Origin: Henriciella sp.
GTDB lineage: Bacteria > Pseudomonadota > Alphaproteobacteria > Caulobacterales > Hyphomonadaceae
DNA length: 64,000 bases
Assembly (NCBI GenBank): GCA_030066975.1
Contig: JASJAO010000009.1
Location: 1-64,000 of the forward strand
Reading direction: 5' to 3'
Numbering within the stretch: position 1 is the stretch's first letter; every line of letters starts with the position of its first letter. Position numbers and translations under genes: made by a program. This document shows, in pieces, positions 54,465-64,000 of this stretch. Under the pieces are notes generated by a model. It was not told where the DNA came from. It did not search any database and was given only the letters and a program-made list of their open reading frames with translations.

Positions 54465-54762
54465 CGCCACGACCGCCCTCCCGCATCATCCATCGCCAAG
54501 CTTGCACGCAGCCAACTGTTAAGCCTGCAAACAGCAAACTTACCGTCCAAGCGGGTCCGTTGTCGGTCGTCGCGTCGAGAAACAGCCCAAGCGAAATTCC
54601 AGCGAGGACAGGCACAACAATCGTCCAGCCGATGAGGCCAAATACAGTTAGTCCATGCCATGGTGAACGATGCGACGACTTGCGGGAGCGCAGACGCCGC
54701 TCAACATCCTGTTCGACCTGGCGTTTGAGAGACTTCTCACGGCGGGACTTCTGATCAGACAT
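54454..54762 (-). CDS. atpQ: N-ATPase subunit AtpQ (AtpI-like)
   Basis: The 102-residue protein has a charged N terminus (about residues 1-35) and two membrane helices (about 40-60 and 72-90), as in AtpI/Q proteins. It is the second hallmark gene of N-ATPase operons and may assist assembly or Mg2+ supply. It overlaps atpC upstream and atpR downstream. Confidence 0.87.
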   Translation of the reverse strand: MSDQKSRREKSLKRQVEQDVERRLRSRKSSHRSPWHGLTVFGLIGWTIVVPVLAGISLGLFLDATTDNGPAWTVSLLFAGLTVGCVQAWRWMMREGGRGDER

Positions 54763-55146
54763 GCCCGCGCTCCAACTTGGTCATGGACCTGATGAGGCCG
54801 AATTCCAGTTGCGAGAACGTGGCGTTATATTTGAGTTCTTGCTCGATGGCATCCTGTCGATACTGCGAGACAAGTTCCGATAGCGTTTCAAGCGCATCAC
54901 CGGAATAGGCTTGCTCTACCACAATGCGCAATGTCTCGTTCGCTTTGGTGGCGAAACCGGCTCCAATCGCGACGGATCCCAACTTCTGGTCCCGGTCAGT
55001 ATAGATCAGCAGTCCGGGTACAATCTCGAAAACACCATCAGCGTGACGCTCGAGAATCGTCCACGCACCCGATGTGGTTTTCAACTCAACTTTCCAGACG
55101 TCCGCATCAATGACTGTTCGAACCGGGGTGAGGATCTTTAGACGCA

Positions 55147-55147
<1 letters not shown>
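54755..55147 (-). CDS. atpC: N-ATPase epsilon subunit
   Basis: The 130-residue protein has the N-terminal beta sandwich of F-type epsilon subunits (M-R-L-K-I-L-T-P, then V-E-L-K-T-T-S-G-A-W-T-I-L near residue 20) and a C-terminal helical part. It couples the rotor to the catalytic head. The ATG shares a base with the stop of atpD, and the 3' end overlaps atpQ. Confidence 0.9.
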
Positions 55148-56592
<1,445 letters not shown>

Positions 56593-56622
56593 TTAGGTGA
56601 TCAAATAAAGTGCCAGAATGAA

Positions 56623-56636
56623 TTGATGAGGATCAA
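56623..56636 (-). promoter_or_regulatory. Perfect FNR/FixK-type box upstream of the N-ATPase operon
   Basis: TTGAT-GAGG-ATCAA matches the consensus at every base. Class II geometry would place the transcript start at about 56588, two bases before the atpD ATG, implying a leaderless mRNA. The -10 at the expected place (TCACCT on the minus strand) is poor. Confidence 0.7.
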
Positions 56637-56782
56637 CTCAATACCGCAAACGAGAATTTGCTGTTTCGATTTTCGGTAAGCGCCAGGCCAGGCCTAAGCC
56701 GTGACCGCCCTCTACCTCGCATCTATTGTGACAGGGTGACTGGGACTCTGCTGATCCGCGAGATCCGCATATTGGGGATTAT

Positions 56783-56873
<91 letters not shown>

Positions 56874-57106
56874 GCAGCAGAAACACCGTTTCTTACAGTC
56901 TGCATCAGAATGCAAGGCCTGCCCTGAAATTGCCTGCTTTTGCGCTCGTTATGGTTAATCAGCTCCTGATGGAACCGGAGAATCTGATCTGTGGCGTTCA
57001 CCATACATGCAGCTTGCTATGGTAGAGATAGCACCGTGAAGAGTGCGCAAAGTGCTCTCCTTCGTGCTGAATGCGTGGAGATAGCCCTTAGAACGAGGAC
57101 GGTGTG

Positions 57107-58351
57107 ATGGCCTATCGTGTTTCCAAATCAATTGCAGTTTCAGTTGCCAGTCTGGCTCTGGTCGCCGGTGTCGCAGAAGCAGGGCCGAAGAAACGGGCCC
57201 CAATCACCTATGCTGATGGTGTGAGCCGCACTGACAGTCAGCCAGTGACACAATCCAGTGGCTTTTCTCAGACGGTCTCTCCGCAGGTCACGCAGTCTGG
57301 TGACCCTCGAACAGATCGTCTGGAATTCCGTTACCCTGATCAGCCAAACACATATTATGGCGCTAATGGTGCTCGCCCGGCGGATGAAGAGACCTCACCC
57401 ATGGTGTTTTCGTCCCCCAAGAGTGCAATTTCAGCGGAAGACGCCGTGCAATACGCCGCGACCTCACCAACCGTGTCTTCCGCCGCAGATACACAACGAG
57501 ATCCAGCGATCACGCCTGGGGGGTTCGATGCCCGTGCCGCCGCGGCCAAAGCTGCTGCCAAGACCGACGCCAATGAAGTTCGGGTCACAGCAAGTGGCTC
57601 AAGAACCGGTGTCCCTGTCGGACGCCCACTGACCCTATCCAAGGTCAAAACCAATCCCGACGCAACGCTCACTGAAGAACGGGGCCGGGCAGGGGTGTAC
57701 GCCGATGGTTTCGACGGCCAACCCACCGCAAATGGTGAGATCTACGATGAGACAGCTATGATGGCAGCCCATCCCAATTTGCCGCTGCCCAGCCTGGTTC
57801 AGGTCATCAATCGCAGCAATAAGCGTGAGATCGTGGTGCGCGTAAACGATCGCGGGCCGTTCTCTGGAAACCGCGCCATGGACCTGTCGCCCCGTGCAGC
57901 TCAAATGCTTGGATTTGGCAAAGGTGAGACCGCGGATGTCACAATCCGCTATCTCGGGCCTGCGCCTGTGTTGCGGGCCAAGGCGGAGTATGCGAGCGCC
58001 GAGGTGACCGAACAGTCGATGCCGCCGCTGGCGCAGCCTACATATCAAGCGCCTGAACCTGCACCTGTTATTGCGCAGCGTGCCACGTACAGCCCACCAG
58101 CGGCTCAACCGTCCGTGGCAATGGCGGGATATTATATTCAGGCAGGTTCTTTCTCTGACATTGGGAACGCCCAGCGTCTGACATCCGCACTAGGACGGAA
58201 GCTCCCAGTAGAGATTATGGAAGCCCGTGTCCGCAATGCCGACTATTTTCGCGTGATGATCGGCCCATTTACGAGCCGGACACAGGCGGAAACGTATCGC
58301 ATTCATCTGCTTGAGAACGGGATCGCCGACGGTTTTATCGTCGAGAAATAA
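57107..58351 (+). CDS. rlpA: RlpA-type septal lytic transglycosylase with SPOR domain
   Basis: The 414-residue secreted protein has a signal peptide (about residues 1-27, ending A-E-A), a low-complexity middle, a double-psi beta-barrel RlpA domain (about 190-285: G-R-A-G-V-Y-A-D-G-F, then V-N-D-R-G-P-F near residue 247) and a C-terminal SPOR domain (about 342-414) that binds denuded peptidoglycan at the septum. The typical Gly-Glu catalytic neighbourhood is G-V-Y-A-D-G-F-D-G here. ATG 57107 follows GTG 57104. A strong terminator follows. Confidence 0.9.
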   Translation: MAYRVSKSIAVSVASLALVAGVAEAGPKKRAPITYADGVSRTDSQPVTQSSGFSQTVSPQVTQSGDPRTDRLEFRYPDQPNTYYGANGARPADEETSPMVFSSPKSAISAEDAVQYAATSPTVSSAADTQRDPAITPGGFDARAAAAKAAAKTDANEVRVTASGSRTGVPVGRPLTLSKVKTNPDATLTEERGRAGVYADGFDGQPTANGEIYDETAMMAAHPNLPLPSLVQVINRSNKREIVVRVNDRGPFSGNRAMDLSPRAAQMLGFGKGETADVTIRYLGPAPVLRAKAEYASAEVTEQSMPPLAQPTYQAPEPAPVIAQRATYSPPAAQPSVAMAGYYIQAGSFSDIGNAQRLTSALGRKLPVEIMEARVRNADYFRVMIGPFTSRTQAETYRIHLLENGIADGFIVEK

Positions 58352-58388
58352 CATCCCCTCGGTCGAATATTGACCTTTGCCTCAAACC

Positions 58389-58424
58389 AGCCCTTTTTCC
58401 GATCCATGGAAAAAGGGCTTTTTT
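58389..58424 (+). terminator. Rho-independent terminator after rlpA
   Basis: A perfect 12-bp stem, AGCCCTTTTTCC (58389-58400) with GGAAAAAGGGCT (58408-58419), has a 7-nt loop and is followed by a T-run. It ends rlpA transcription just before the SD of the next gene. Confidence 0.92.
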
Positions 58425-58439
58425 ATTACGGAGGTTTTG

Positions 58440-59588
58440 ATGCGCAGTTTGTTCGGCACATGTCTGATGTTCATGTCGGTCTTCATCTCAGGCCTGTCGA
58501 CCGCGCAGATCATCGAAACCGAAGCCGAATATGCGGTAATCATGGACCACAACACGGGCGAGGTTCTCTACGCCAAAAACGGGGACGTGCCGATGATACC
58601 GGCCTCCATGACCAAGATCATGACTGCACACCTTGTATTCACGCGTCTGGAAGCGGGCGAGATCACACTGGAAGATCGGTTTACCGTTAGTGAGAACGCG
58701 TGGCGAAAAGGCGGATGGGCCACGGGTGGATCAACCATGGGGCTGCAAATTGGAGAGACGCCGACGGTCGAGGAACTGCTGCGGGGTGTGATCGTCCTGT
58801 CAGGCAATGATGCGTGTATCGTGCTGGCAGAGGGCCTGGCAGGTTCCGAAGAGGCGTTCGCACGCGAAATGACAGATTTGGCCCAGGACATGGGTCTCAC
58901 CAGCGCAACGTTTAAAAATACCAGCGGCCTTGATGAAGAGGGGCATCGTATCTCCGCAATCGATTTGGCGCGGCTGGCCCAGATCGATATTGCCAAGTTT
59001 CCTGAGTATTATAGCTATTATGCCGAGCGTGAGATGACCTGGAACGGCATCACACAGGCCAATCGCAATCCGCTATTGGGCGCTAGTCAGGGGGTTGATG
59101 GTCTGAAAACCGGACATCTCAGCGTCTCCGGCTACGGCTTAACTGCGTCCGCTCAGCGTGGCGGAAAACGCCGTATCATTGTCCTCAACGGGATGCCGAC
59201 ATCAGCAGCGCGCGCGCAGGAAGCAGAGCGACTAATGCGCCTGGCTTTCAGTTCTTTCGAAACCCAGACGCTGGATCTCACGGGCGGGCGCGTTGCAGAA
59301 CTCGATGTCTGGCTCGGTGAAGCACGCCAAGTCGGCGTTTCTATTGAGGAGCCGATCGAAGTCACAGCTCACATTCGGGCGTTCGATCGAGGCACGACCG
59401 AAATCGTCTATCAAAGCCCGATTACCGCACCGATCGAGAAAGGTGAGGAGATTGCCCAGATGATCATTACGCTAGAAGGAAAGGACCCGATTGAGCTGCC
59501 CTTGGTTGCCACTGAAAGCGTGGGACGGCTTGATTTCCTCGGCAAGGCGATTGAAGGACTAAGCTATAGACTGAACCCGGATTCTTAG
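58440..59588 (+). CDS. dacC: D-alanyl-D-alanine carboxypeptidase (PBP5/6 family)
   Basis: The 382-residue protein has a signal peptide ending at S-T-A-Q, then the penicillin-binding motifs in order: S-M-T-K near residue 59, S-G-N near residue 121 and K-T-G near residue 223. A C-terminal beta-rich PBP5 domain with a closing amphipathic helix follows. It trims the terminal D-Ala of peptidoglycan stem peptides in the periplasm. GGAGG precedes ATG 58440. The exact dac paralogue name is uncertain. Confidence 0.92.
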   Translation: MRSLFGTCLMFMSVFISGLSTAQIIETEAEYAVIMDHNTGEVLYAKNGDVPMIPASMTKIMTAHLVFTRLEAGEITLEDRFTVSENAWRKGGWATGGSTMGLQIGETPTVEELLRGVIVLSGNDACIVLAEGLAGSEEAFAREMTDLAQDMGLTSATFKNTSGLDEEGHRISAIDLARLAQIDIAKFPEYYSYYAEREMTWNGITQANRNPLLGASQGVDGLKTGHLSVSGYGLTASAQRGGKRRIIVLNGMPTSAARAQEAERLMRLAFSSFETQTLDLTGGRVAELDVWLGEARQVGVSIEEPIEVTAHIRAFDRGTTEIVYQSPITAPIEKGEEIAQMIITLEGKDPIELPLVATESVGRLDFLGKAIEGLSYRLNPDS

Positions 59589-59601
59589 GCTTGGATAGCG
59601 A

Positions 59602-60231
59602 TTGAGCGAAGGCATCTTCATAACACTGGAAGGCGGCGAGGGGACCGGTAAAAGTACGCTGATTGCCAACCTCCAGCACCGATTACACGGACTCGGTATA
59701 CGTCCGGTCTTGACCCGTGAGCCGGGTGGAACACCGCTCGCAGAGGCGGTTCGGTCCCTGGCTCTGTTTCCGCCTGACGGGGACACCTGGACCCCTCTGG
59801 CGCAAGCCTTGCTCATGAATGCCGCGAGAACCGACCATCTGGAAAAGAAGATCATTCCTGCCCTCGCATCCGGCGATTGGGTGATTTGCGACCGATTTGC
59901 GGACTCGACCCGAGCGTATCAGAGTATTGACGGGGTCGCGGAGCCTGTATTGCGCGATATTGAGCGCGCCGTTGTGGGTGACACGATGCCGGACGTTACC
60001 TTCATATTGGACGCTGATCCTGCCGCCTTGGTGGCAAGGCGGTCGCAACGCGGGGGCTCGGATGCGTTCGAAGCGCAACCGATGGCGTTTCATGAAAGTG
60101 TCCGGGCTGCGTTTCTAAAGATCGCGCAATCCAAGCCTGAAAGATGTATCGTATTGGACGCCCTTCAATCACCGGATGAGGTTGCAGATCGCGCCATGGC
60201 GCACTTGAGGGACAAAGGATTTATCTCGTGA
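59602..60231 (+). CDS. tmk: Thymidylate kinase
   Basis: The 209-residue enzyme phosphorylates dTMP to dTDP. It shows the P-loop L-E-G-G-E-G-T-G-K-S-T near residue 9, the T-R-E-P-G-G-T motif near residue 38 and the D-R-F-A-D-S-T motif near residue 97. The length is typical. The start is TTG at 59602, and the stop overlaps the GTG of holB. Confidence 0.96.
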   Translation: MSEGIFITLEGGEGTGKSTLIANLQHRLHGLGIRPVLTREPGGTPLAEAVRSLALFPPDGDTWTPLAQALLMNAARTDHLEKKIIPALASGDWVICDRFADSTRAYQSIDGVAEPVLRDIERAVVGDTMPDVTFILDADPAALVARRSQRGGSDAFEAQPMAFHESVRAAFLKIAQSKPERCIVLDALQSPDEVADRAMAHLRDKGFIS

Positions 60232-61163
60232 CGGCGGCGCTCCCGATGATCGGCCACAAAGGCCCCGAAGCGCAGTTCATCAAAGCCCGAGAATCTGCGC
60301 GACTTCACCATGGTTGGCTGGTCCAGGGGCCATCGGGGATTGGAAAGTCTCTATTCGTCAAACGGTTAGCGGCATTGATGCTCGGGGCGGCGAGCCCGGA
60401 TGCCGATATGAGCGATCCGACCATGCAGAAAGTTCTCTCTGGCAGTCATCCTGATCTGAAATGGGTTGAGCGAGGGTTAAACGAAAAGGGCCAGCTGCGC
60501 CAAGACATCACTGTTGATCAGATCCGCGACCTGAATGGCTTCTTCGCCCTTCGACCGGCACTTTCCGGTTGGCGGGTCGGCGTGATTGATGCGCTGGATG
60601 AGGCGAATGTAGCTGGCCTGAACGCCTTGCTGAAGACGCTGGAAGAGCCGCCGAGCAATGCGATCCTGTTTCTGATCTCGCATGGCACAAAAACGGTGTT
60701 GCCGACCATACGGTCGCGGTGTCAGACACTGCGGCTCTCACGGCTTTCAGACGAGGAGACGACATCCGTGCTGGCGCTTATGCAGCCAGATGAGGCGATT
60801 GATCTTGATCTGGTAAAGGGACGGCCTGGATTGGGCGTGGAACTCGCCAAGTCCGGGACATCCGCGGCGGCCCAAGCCACGAAAACACTGCTTCGTAGTA
60901 TTCGGAAGCCGACCGGCTCACTGGTCTCAGCTGCCTTGCAGGCCGCGAGCAAAGACAAGGCGTCTCTGGACGTTTTCATGTCGACTATGATGACTTGGAC
61001 GGCTGAACAGGCTCTGGAGCAGACGGATCTCGGCGAGACCTGGCTGGAGCTGCATCAGGTGAGATCAATGAGCGATGAGCTCAACCTCACGCCGCTGCAA
61101 ACAGCAACGAAGGCACTGACGGTCTTGCAGAATGATCTGAAGGCGTTAGCCAGCACGCCATAA
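60228..61163 (+). CDS. holB: DNA polymerase III delta' subunit
   Basis: The 311-residue clamp-loader subunit has an AAA-like ATPase core with the degenerate P-loop G-P-S-G-I-G-K-S near residue 33, the D-A-L-D-E-A-N motif near residue 124 and the L-L-K-T-L-E-E-P-P motif characteristic of DnaX/HolB proteins. The start is GTG at 60228, overlapping tmk. The stop shares a base with the tatD ATG. Confidence 0.95.
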   Translation: MTAALPMIGHKGPEAQFIKARESARLHHGWLVQGPSGIGKSLFVKRLAALMLGAASPDADMSDPTMQKVLSGSHPDLKWVERGLNEKGQLRQDITVDQIRDLNGFFALRPALSGWRVGVIDALDEANVAGLNALLKTLEEPPSNAILFLISHGTKTVLPTIRSRCQTLRLSRLSDEETTSVLALMQPDEAIDLDLVKGRPGLGVELAKSGTSAAAQATKTLLRSIRKPTGSLVSAALQAASKDKASLDVFMSTMMTWTAEQALEQTDLGETWLELHQVRSMSDELNLTPLQTATKALTVLQNDLKALASTP

Positions 61164-61933
61164 TGTTTGATACGCATGTAAATCTCCACGCAGAGGCTTT
61201 TGCGGAAGACCTCTCCGACGTGCTAGCCCGCGCGCGCAATGCAGGCGTGACACGAATGCTCGCCATCTGCGAGCGATTGGACAGTTTTGAACGTGTGAAG
61301 GCGATTGCCGAGGCCAACGACGATATCTGGTGCAGTGTCGGCACCCATCCTCACCATGCGAAAGACTTCACAGCCACGACGGTGGCCGATCTGGTGTCAC
61401 GCTCAGAAGACCCCCAGGTTGTGGCGATCGGAGAGACCGGTCTGGACCTTCACTACACCTACAGTCCGTTGGAGCAGCAGGTTGCGAGCTTTCGCACGCA
61501 TATCGCCGCCGCGCGTGAGACTCAGCTTCCGCTGATCGTGCACACGCGGGAGGCGGATGACCTGACAGCCGACATTCTGGAAGAGGAAACCGAGAACGGC
61601 GCGTTTCCGATCTTGCTGCACTGTTACACGGGAGGTGCGGACCTGGCGCAACGCGGCTTGGCACTTGGCGCTTATGTCTCCGTCTCTGGGATACTGTCCT
61701 TCAAGAGCGCGAAAGAGGTACGTGCGGTGATCAAGAATGTCCCGGTTGAGCGTGTCATCCTCGAAACCGACTGCCCTTATCTCACACCCATGCCGTATCG
61801 CGGACGGCGGAATGAGCCCGCTTATCTTCCCTATGTTGCAGATGCGCTTGCTGCGCTTCATGGCCTTGATCGCGGCCAAATCGGCAAAACTTGTGAAGAG
61901 AACGCGTTGCGGCTCTTTCAGAAAGTGTCATGA
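61163..61933 (+). CDS. TatD family metal-dependent hydrolase
   Basis: The 256-residue TIM-barrel enzyme has G-E-T-G-L-D near residue 91, V-H-T-R-E near 126, L-H-C-Y near 152 and E-T-D-C-P-Y-L near 203, the metal ligands of TatD/YcfH DNases. The first motif is D-T-H-V-N-L-H instead of the usual H-x-H, so one histidine is replaced by Asn. The order holB-tatD-MBL hydrolase is common in alphaproteobacteria. Confidence 0.92.
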   Translation: MFDTHVNLHAEAFAEDLSDVLARARNAGVTRMLAICERLDSFERVKAIAEANDDIWCSVGTHPHHAKDFTATTVADLVSRSEDPQVVAIGETGLDLHYTYSPLEQQVASFRTHIAAARETQLPLIVHTREADDLTADILEEETENGAFPILLHCYTGGADLAQRGLALGAYVSVSGILSFKSAKEVRAVIKNVPVERVILETDCPYLTPMPYRGRRNEPAYLPYVADALAALHGLDRGQIGKTCEENALRLFQKVS

Positions 61934-62748
61934 GCGCTCAACGGACAATGACTTTCACGCTGCTCGGCACCGGCTCGTCGGGCGGTGTGCCACGCGTCGG
62001 CAATGATTGGGGCGCGTGTGATCCCGGCGAACCGAAGAACCGCCGCCGCCGATGTTCAGCGCTCTTGGATGTCTACCAGACGGCTAATCCTGATCAAAAA
62101 TCACGCATTCTCATCGACACATCGCCAGACCTGAGAGAGCAATTGCTGAGTGCGAACGTCGGGCACCTGGACGCGGTATTGTTCACGCATGACCACGCCG
62201 ACCAAACGCACGGGATTGACGATATCCGAGCGCTCGCCATTCGCCAGCGACGGCAAATTCCGGCTTATATGGACGCTCCAACAAGCAAAACACTGATTCC
62301 GAAATTCCGATACTGCTTTGAAGGGCAGGGCGGATATCCCCCGATCCTCGACTTACAACCAATGCTGCAACCTTACAGGCCCTTAGAGGTCGGGGGCAGC
62401 GGAGGATCAGTCGAGCTCGTTCCGCTGGTGCAACAGCATGGCGCCATCCAATCGCTGGGCTTCAAAATTGGCCGATTGGCCTATTGCAATGATGTTAGCG
62501 ACTTACCTGAGGCAACTCTGCGCCAGTTGGACGGGCTTGAGGTGCTTGTCATTGATGCGCTGCGATATACGCCGCATCCGACGCATGCCCACCTGGAGCG
62601 GGTGCTGGAATGGGTAGAAAGACTTCAGCCCCGGAAAACTGTCCTGACAAATCTACATGTAGATATGGACTATGAGACGCTGGTTCGACAGCTGCCAACC
62701 GGTGTGGTGCCAGGGTTCGACGGCTGGGCGATTTCACTGGATCTGTAG
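61930..62748 (+). CDS. MBL-fold metallo-hydrolase (PhnP-like)
   Basis: The 272-residue protein has T-H-D-H-A-D-Q near residue 79, the zinc-site H-x-H-x-D motif of the metallo-beta-lactamase fold, preceded by L-G-T-G-S-S-G-G-V-P near residue 12, the signature of PhnP/RNase Z-like phosphodiesterases. Cysteines near residue 30-40 fit the PhnP structural zinc region. Substrate unknown. The ATG overlaps the tatD stop. Confidence 0.9.
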   Translation: MSAQRTMTFTLLGTGSSGGVPRVGNDWGACDPGEPKNRRRRCSALLDVYQTANPDQKSRILIDTSPDLREQLLSANVGHLDAVLFTHDHADQTHGIDDIRALAIRQRRQIPAYMDAPTSKTLIPKFRYCFEGQGGYPPILDLQPMLQPYRPLEVGGSGGSVELVPLVQQHGAIQSLGFKIGRLAYCNDVSDLPEATLRQLDGLEVLVIDALRYTPHPTHAHLERVLEWVERLQPRKTVLTNLHVDMDYETLVRQLPTGVVPGFDGWAISLDL

Positions 62749-62849
62749 CCCTTAGATTGATCAAATTTGATCGATCTTCTCGCGGTAATTTTCATCCCTC
62801 TATCTTACTGTAAAGCCTTGGTTATAAAGCAAATCCAAGAGCCGCGCGC

Positions 62850-64000
62850 ATGTCGAACCCCTTCACCAAACAGTTCAGCAAGCTGCTGAAACTGCCTGGG
62901 TTTGTCAGCTCTCCGGAACTCACACCAGAAACCCAACGCAACTTTCGCCGTGCGCAGATCGATAGCGTCGCGGAGTTGAGCAGTATTCTCACACTCGGAA
63001 GTCTCCTGAATGTCATGGTTTTGATCCTGTCGTTCTGGAACACCTCGATCGCACACCTGACCACGGGCTGGGGTATAGCGATGATCCTCGTCCTGATGGC
63101 TGTGAGTTTCAGCAACCGATCTTTCCGAAAAGGTAACAAGCCGCATTTAAGCACGAAAGTTCGGCACCAGCGTTTCGAGCGGGCCTCATTGCTGATAGGA
63201 GTGATGTGGGCGGTGGTCCCGATTATCACCATCCCATTGTCGAATACATTTGGTTTCGCTGCGGTGTGTATGCTCTCAACCGGCACGATGTTTGCCGGTG
63301 TGGCGCTGATTGGTCGGATGCCGCGCGCAGCGATGAAATTCGTGTTCCCCGTGATTGCCGGGATGCTGATAGCGTTGCAGCTTCAACACGATCCGCGTAA
63401 CGGTCTTCTATCCGTCCTCACACTCGCTTTTGCGGGTGTGCTGTTCGTTATGACGCGCATTTCCTACGCTCAGTTTGCGGTCCAGCACCTCAACAAAAGC
63501 GCGCTTGAGGATCAGGCTGAAGTGATCAGCCTTCTGCTGCGCGATTTTGAAGAAACAACCTCAGATTGGCTGTGGGAAATCGATGCCGAAGCGCGCCTAA
63601 GCGCCCTCCCGACGGAGATTCAGAAGTCCGGTGATCAGAACGGGAAGCTGGTGATCGGCGAGCGCTTTTTGAAAGCATTCGAAGACGGGCCAGACCTCGA
63701 CAAGATGGTGTCCGACATCGGCAATCGGCGGCCGTTCAAGGATCGGGTCGTCAGATTGTGCGTGAGTGACACTGAAGTGTGGTGGTCGATCACCGGTAAG
63801 CCTCTGTTCGAGAAAGGGCAATTCACCGGGTTTCGCGGCGTCGCCACAGACGTTACGCAATCAAAACTCGATGAAGACCGTATTCGGTTCATGGCTCACA
63901 ACGACCTGCTGACAGAACTGCCCAATCGCAGTCAATTGTCACAGCGTTTGCTCGAAATCTCCCAAGACTTTGATACGGACGAGGATCACTATGCGCTCGT
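62850..64000 (+). CDS. Membrane PAS-GGDEF signalling protein, cut by the window edge
   Basis: The frame from ATG 62850 is open to the end of the window (383 residues so far). It encodes five or six hydrophobic helices between about residues 46 and 215, a PAS-like sensor region (about 225-345, with D-W-L-W-E-I-D near residue 237 and W-W-S-I-T-G-K-P near 310), and then the beginning of a GGDEF domain, H-N-D-L-L-T-E-L-P-N-R near residue 350. It is probably a diguanylate cyclase, perhaps with a following EAL domain. The active-site GGDEF motif lies outside the window, so activity cannot be judged. Confidence 0.85.
   Translation, partial: MSNPFTKQFSKLLKLPGFVSSPELTPETQRNFRRAQIDSVAELSSILTLGSLLNVMVLILSFWNTSIAHLTTGWGIAMILVLMAVSFSNRSFRKGNKPHLSTKVRHQRFERASLLIGVMWAVVPIITIPLSNTFGFAAVCMLSTGTMFAGVALIGRMPRAAMKFVFPVIAGMLIALQLQHDPRNGLLSVLTLAFAGVLFVMTRISYAQFAVQHLNKSALEDQAEVISLLLRDFEETTSDWLWEIDAEARLSALPTEIQKSGDQNGKLVIGERFLKAFEDGPDLDKMVSDIGNRRPFKDRVVRLCVSDTEVWWSITGKPLFEKGQFTGFRGVATDVTQSKLDEDRIRFMAHNDLLTELPNRSQLSQRLLEISQDFDTDEDHYAL

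Noticed and set aside
62753-62785. TTGATCAAATTTGATCGATC sequence after the MBL gene as an FNR/FixK site
   Set aside because: The half sites do not have the required 4-bp spacing.

Overview
The window reads as chromosomal DNA of an alphaproteobacterium, most likely of the Caulobacterales/Maricaulales/Hyphomonadaceae type. The evidence is a lipoprotein of the family named after Caulobacter CC0125/CC1285, a FixK-type regulator with TTGAT-N4-ATCAA boxes, a cyclic beta-1,2-glucan synthase, an RlpA-DacC-Tmk-HolB-TatD-MBL gene order, and many ATGA/GTGA gene overlaps. The genus cannot be fixed from the sequence alone.

Positions 1-5981 are the right end of an integrated conjugative-type element. It holds a 5'-truncated TraG/VirD4 coupling-protein gene, a tight run of small unknown genes, a strong sigma70-type promoter followed by an unusually structured 250-nt leader, two small conserved genes, and a large serine recombinase. 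The recombinase frame runs into the antisense strand of the tRNA-Arg(CCG) gene that served as attachment site. Positions 6105-15155 are ordinary chromosome: a TraB/GumN lipoprotein, purD, an ACT protein, an alpha/beta hydrolase, an ACAD10-like kinase-fold protein, a periplasmic ClpP-like protein, an amidohydrolase, an OmpA-like lipoprotein and a DUF2855 protein.

Positions 15.4-56.6 kb form one large low-oxygen island. At least ten FNR/FixK-type boxes sit in front of its transcription units, most of them 31-33 bp from a plausible -10 element (class II geometry), and the island encodes its own FixK-like regulator (49231-49947). The units are: an amphi-Trp protein; a tandem universal stress protein with a 2828-residue cyclic glucan synthase; an acetate-CoA ligase, a fused pyruvate dehydrogenase E1, an E2 and an acyl carrier protein; a lysophospholipid acyltransferase; an acyl-activating AMP ligase; a complete group 3b [NiFe]-hydrogenase operon with maturation genes (hypA short, hypB absent); a phosphoribosyltransferase and lipoprotein; an apparently non-coding leader or small RNA followed by a DUF2267 gene; an HPF/cold-shock fusion with a DUF3775 gene; a second-type FtsH; and a complete Na+-type N-ATPase (atpDCQRBEFAG). 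Together they look like an energy-limitation package: H2/NADPH exchange, acetyl-CoA and lipid turnover, ribosome hibernation, membrane protein quality control and Na+ bioenergetics.

Positions 56784-64000 return to housekeeping chromosome: tRNA-Ser(UGA), rlpA, dacC-like, tmk, holB, tatD, an MBL-fold hydrolase and the start of a membrane GGDEF protein cut by the window edge.
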